From Promethearchaeota archaeon (GTDB lineage Archaea; Asgardarchaeota; Lokiarchaeia; Sigynarchaeales; SOKP01): a stretch of 10,562 bases of DNA. The stretch covers positions 1 to 10,562 of the forward strand of contig JAEOUI010000336.1 of the NCBI GenBank assembly GCA_016839425.1. The letters are read 5' to 3'. Shown here piece after piece: positions 8,792 through 10,562 of this stretch (its first letter is position 1; every line of letters starts with the position of its first letter). The notes under the pieces were generated by a model, which did not search any database, had not been told where the DNA came from, and was given only the letters and a program-made list of their open reading frames with translations. A program made the translations under genes and the position numbers.

Positions 8792-9859
8792 TCAATGAAA
8801 AGGAATTATAACTTTCAATTCTTTTTTTTCTTTCAATTCATTAGGAATATACTCTGCAAAATATTCACTAATGTAGAGTAATTTCAATTTTGGTAGATTT
8901 GTTAAATTTTTTAACCATTCTTTAAACATTTCAACCTCAAAACGGTTAAAAGTAAATGCTAAAATTTCAAGATTTTTACATTTAAAGAGTTCAAAAGGAA
9001 GATTTTTTAAGCGGTTGCTAGGGATGCTAAGATGTTTTAAATTTGTTAAATTTTGTATTGATTTTGGTAGTAGTTCCATTTTACAGTTTGCAATAACTAA
9101 TTTTTCTAACGACGATATTTCAAATGCTACTTCAATATTTTGGACCTTATTAATATTTTCCAATATTAATTTTTTTAATGAGGGAAGTTTTGCTAGCGAA
9201 TTGGGAAGGAATAAAAACGAAATATTTCTTATATCAAGGTGTTGCAAAGATGTTAATTTATTTATATCCTCAGGAAAATCATAGATATCTTCAAGTAATA
9301 CAGAGTTAAGATCATTTACACCCTTGTAAAGCTCGTATTTATTTCGATGAGTCGAAAATAAGCAATTATTTAAATATAATTTTTCCAAATTTTCAAGAGC
9401 GGTAAATGAAGGTGGAATAAATACAACAAATACGCCCCTAATAAGAACCTGTCTTAAATTCTTTAAATTCTTGAATGCATCAGGTAAATCTAATTCTATA
9501 ATGTCGTTTCCATACTCGTTATCATAGATAAAGCTTAAATCCTCCAATTCGTTGAGACACCCAAAAGAAGAAGAAAAATCTTGAACTGTACAATCGATAA
9601 ATTCTAAAAATTTTAAGCTACTTAAGCTTCCAAAATTTTCAGGCAACTTTCTTAACACAGTTTCATAAAAAATTAAACCAATAACGCGATTGTTTTCGAA
9701 AAAAAAAGTCTCGTTATATTCAAACGATAATTGGTCTTTTGTTACTTTGATATCACCAAGAAATGGCAAAGAATTTGCTAGTCTGCCGGTAATAGAAAAG
9801 ATGGATTCTAATACCTGCACATCCTCCTCCTCGAGCATTACACCGTTGTATTCTCTCAT
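8792..9859 (-). CDS. Leucine-rich repeat protein, candidate immunity/partner protein
   Basis: A 355-residue protein, ATG at 9857-9859 and stop TGA at 8794-8792. Residues 1-58 form a non-LRR cap (E-E-E-D-V-Q-V-L-E-S, then a Phe-rich stretch). From about residue 60 to 350 there are roughly ten LRR units of 21-25 residues, of the L-P-x-x-h-x-x-L-x-x-L-x-x-L-x-h type (h = hydrophobic). Clear ones are at 71-90, 125-145, 155-167, 196-212, 219-234, 263-280 and 286-302. A longer irregular unit at 168-186 interrupts the array. There is no signal peptide or membrane segment, so it is probably cytosolic. It is convergent with the giant gene, with only 32 bp between stops. No Shine-Dalgarno site precedes the ATG, and a TATA-like box lies about 48 nt upstream. 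LRR proteins bind other proteins, so a role in binding and neutralising the deaminase tip is plausible. The supporting fact is that a second deaminase tail is also followed convergently by an LRR gene. An unrelated LRR protein remains possible. Confidence 0.85.
   Translation of the reverse strand: MREYNGVMLEEEDVQVLESIFSITGRLANSLPFLGDIKVTKDQLSFEYNETFFFENNRVIGLIFYETVLRKLPENFGSLSSLKFLEFIDCTVQDFSSSFGCLNELEDLSFIYDNEYGNDIIELDLPDAFKNLKNLRQVLIRGVFVVFIPPSFTALENLEKLYLNNCLFSTHRNKYELYKGVNDLNSVLLEDIYDFPEDINKLTSLQHLDIRNISFLFLPNSLAKLPSLKKLILENINKVQNIEVAFEISSLEKLVIANCKMELLPKSIQNLTNLKHLSIPSNRLKNLPFELFKCKNLEILAFTFNRFEVEMFKEWLKNLTNLPKLKLLYISEYFAEYIPNELKEKKELKVIIPFH
8822..8829 (+). terminator. T8 tract, candidate U-tract terminator for the giant gene
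   Basis: Eight consecutive T on the + strand, 62 nt after the giant gene's stop, without a convincing hairpin in front. Archaeal RNA polymerase can terminate at U tracts alone. The tract lies inside the 3' coding end of the convergent LRR gene (its Lys-Lys codons), flanked by a direct repeat of CTTTCAATTC (8812-8821 and 8830-8839). The giant mRNA would therefore overlap the LRR mRNA antisense. Confidence 0.3.
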
Positions 9860-9906
9860 AATTATTTTGTCTAACTTTATTGGTTTATTCTTAATACGTT
9901 CTATAA

Positions 9907-9913
9907 TATTTAA
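9907..9913 (-). promoter_or_regulatory. Possible archaeal TATA box for the LRR gene
   Basis: Read on the minus strand, the sequence is TTAAATA within CGCTTAAATATTATAG, ending 47 nt before the LRR start codon. An archaeal TATA box at this place would put transcription initiation roughly 20-25 nt before the ATG. A short leader without a Shine-Dalgarno site would agree with that. In such AT-rich DNA the match is weak evidence. Confidence 0.25.
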
Positions 9914-9961
9914 GCGTTCACATTAGCCAAATGGAATATTCAATGAGATTAAACTTGATTG

Positions 9962-10195
9962 ATGTTTGATATTTTATGTCGTTATAATGAAAGATATACA
10001 AATAGGAATAATTTTAAATTCTATGATGGTTCTGGTTTAAAAAATTCCGCACCGAAATTTAACCAAAATGTCAATTTTTATCAGTTTAAACAATAGCATA
10101 TAGAATTTCTTGAAAGACTAGTCGCACCATATTATAAAAACTTAGATGTAGAAAAAACACTGAGAACTATTTGGAATAAAATACAAGACACCTAA
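9962..10195 (+). pseudogene. Remnant of a deaminase-toxin C-terminal tail
   Basis: In one frame this stretch reads D-I-L-C-R-Y-N-E-R, then F-Y-D-G-S-G-L-K, then an Asn/Phe-rich part, a TAG at 10094-10096, a further 32 codons including L-E-R-L-V and T-L-R-T-I-W-N-K-I, and a TAA at 10193-10195. It aligns with the end of the giant protein (N-I-L-C-Q-Y-R-E-K, F-Y-D-G-F-G-L-E, and the final helical part). At the DNA level 10019-10039 matches 8532-8552 in 18 of 21 positions. The H-A-E and C-x-x-C motifs are absent. In-frame TGA at 9956-9958 and TAA at 9950-9952 close the frame just upstream. A frameshift near 9967 may explain this, since the next frame reads through to there. It cannot be an active enzyme. 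Its stop is 9 nt from the stop of the second LRR gene, repeating the toxin/LRR convergent arrangement on its left. Confidence 0.75.
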
Positions 10196-10204
10196 ACTCA
10201 GGTA

Positions 10205-10562
10205 TTAAATTACTTCTATTTTAAATCCTTTTTTCATTTTTAATTTTTCAGGAACGGAATTTAAATGATAATCATTGATTTTTAAATGATTCAATTTTGG
10301 GAGTTGAATTATATTTTTTGCCCATTTTTCAAAAGATTCGTCAAAACCATAAGCAAATAAATTTAAATTTTCTAAGTTTTTGCACTCAAGAATTTCAAAT
10401 GGAAGTTTGTTTAAATAATTATTATTGAGGTTTAATTCTTTTAGATTTTGAAGATTCTTTATTGAACTAGGGAGAACTTTAAGATCACAAGCCCTTAAAA
10501 CGATTCTTTCAAGCGTAGAAATTTCGAAAATCACTTCAAGGTTTTTAATTTCGTCAATAAAT
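10205..10562 (-). CDS. Second leucine-rich repeat protein, paralogue of the first (5' end outside window)
   Basis: Stop TAA at 10207-10205. The frame is open to the right edge, giving 118 residues of the C-terminal part. The GTG at 10534 is an internal Val codon, because the alignment with the first LRR protein continues through it (N-L-E-V-I-F-E-I-S against N-I-E-V-A-F-E-I-S). About half of the aligned residues are identical by eye to residues 235-352 of the complete LRR protein. Shared parts include L-P-x-S-I-x-N-L-x-N-L-K, L-P-F-E, C-K-N-L-E and L-P-K-L. It ends with a similar K-K-x-h-K-h cap (h = hydrophobic). At least four LRR units are visible. The gene is intact as far as it can be seen, although the toxin tail facing it is dead. 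It may be a retained immunity gene for a retired toxin, or a general LRR paralogue. Confidence 0.8.
   Translation of the reverse strand, partial: FIDEIKNLEVIFEISTLERIVLRACDLKVLPSSIKNLQNLKELNLNNNYLNKLPFEILECKNLENLNLFAYGFDESFEKWAKNIIQLPKLNHLKINDYHLNSVPEKLKMKKGFKIEVI

Larger units (their letters stand above)
9860..10204. other. Stretch between the two LRR genes
   Basis: These 345 bp hold no intact gene. The first 100 bp (9860-9961) are the leader and probable promoter of the first LRR gene, in which I see no recognisable toxin sequence. The remaining part is the dead deaminase tail. The junction between displaced old sequence and newer cassette should lie somewhere in 9860-9962. I see no inverted repeat, target-site duplication or mobile element at it. 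Confidence 0.6.

Noticed and set aside
9690..9926. 78-codon + strand frame over the LRR gene start
   Set aside because: It is antisense to the first LRR gene, Ser/Ile/Phe-rich as expected from reversed LRR codons, and has no independent support.
10094..10096. In-frame TAG as a possible pyrrolysine codon in the toxin remnant
   Set aside because: Some archaea read TAG as pyrrolysine, but the remnant has no catalytic part and its frame is closed upstream too. Decay is the simpler reading.
10532..10534. GTG as the start of the second LRR gene
   Set aside because: The frame stays open to the edge, and the alignment with the first LRR protein continues through and beyond this codon.
1..10562. tRNA, rRNA, CRISPR arrays, insertion sequences
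   Set aside because: I saw no cloverleaf, rRNA-like conserved stretch, regularly spaced repeats, transposase or terminal inverted repeats.

Overview
The window is dominated by one giant open reading frame on the + strand. It is open at the left edge and stops at 8759, giving 2,918 residues visible here. Below, residue n of this protein has its codon starting at nucleotide 3n. It reads as a modular, surface-exposed or secreted polymorphic-toxin-like protein. It has a long beta-rich N-terminal region with many N-x-S/T sequons and several D-x-D-x-D-G calcium-loop-like motifs. A central membrane segment and a helical stretch with a second hydrophobic segment follow. After a clear composition break the protein becomes AT-rich, and it ends in a small zinc-dependent deaminase-fold domain (H-A-E at 8361-8369, C-P-T-C at 8454-8465).

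To the right, on the minus strand and convergent with the toxin, lie two related leucine-rich-repeat (LRR) genes. One is complete (8792-9859) and one runs off the right edge (10205-10562). They are best read as candidate immunity or partner proteins, though the minus strand is an unusual place for an immunity gene. Between them, at 9962-10195 on the + strand, is a decayed copy of the tail of the same kind of deaminase toxin. It lacks the catalytic motifs, has an in-frame TAG and stops 9 nt before the second LRR gene. The layout is therefore [active toxin tail][LRR, convergent][dead toxin tail][LRR, convergent]. This is what is expected when a new toxin-tip/partner cassette has displaced an older one.

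Organism: the sequence is AT-rich, the LRR genes have no obvious Shine-Dalgarno site, and the complete LRR gene has a TATA-like box upstream. The LRR protein's N-terminal architecture (V-I-G-L followed by L-P-E-x-F-G-x-L-x-S-L) and the D-x-D-x-D-G modules of the giant protein are reminiscent of Asgard (Promethearchaeota, for example Lokiarchaeia-like) proteins. This is recognition by eye, not a search, and a bacterium cannot be excluded. No tRNA, rRNA, CRISPR array or insertion sequence was seen.

How the parts may work together (inference): the giant protein would be exported or membrane-anchored and would deliver its C-terminal deaminase into a competing cell, where it would edit nucleic acid. 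The cytosolic LRR protein would protect the producer. The second LRR gene would be the retained partner of a retired toxin tip.
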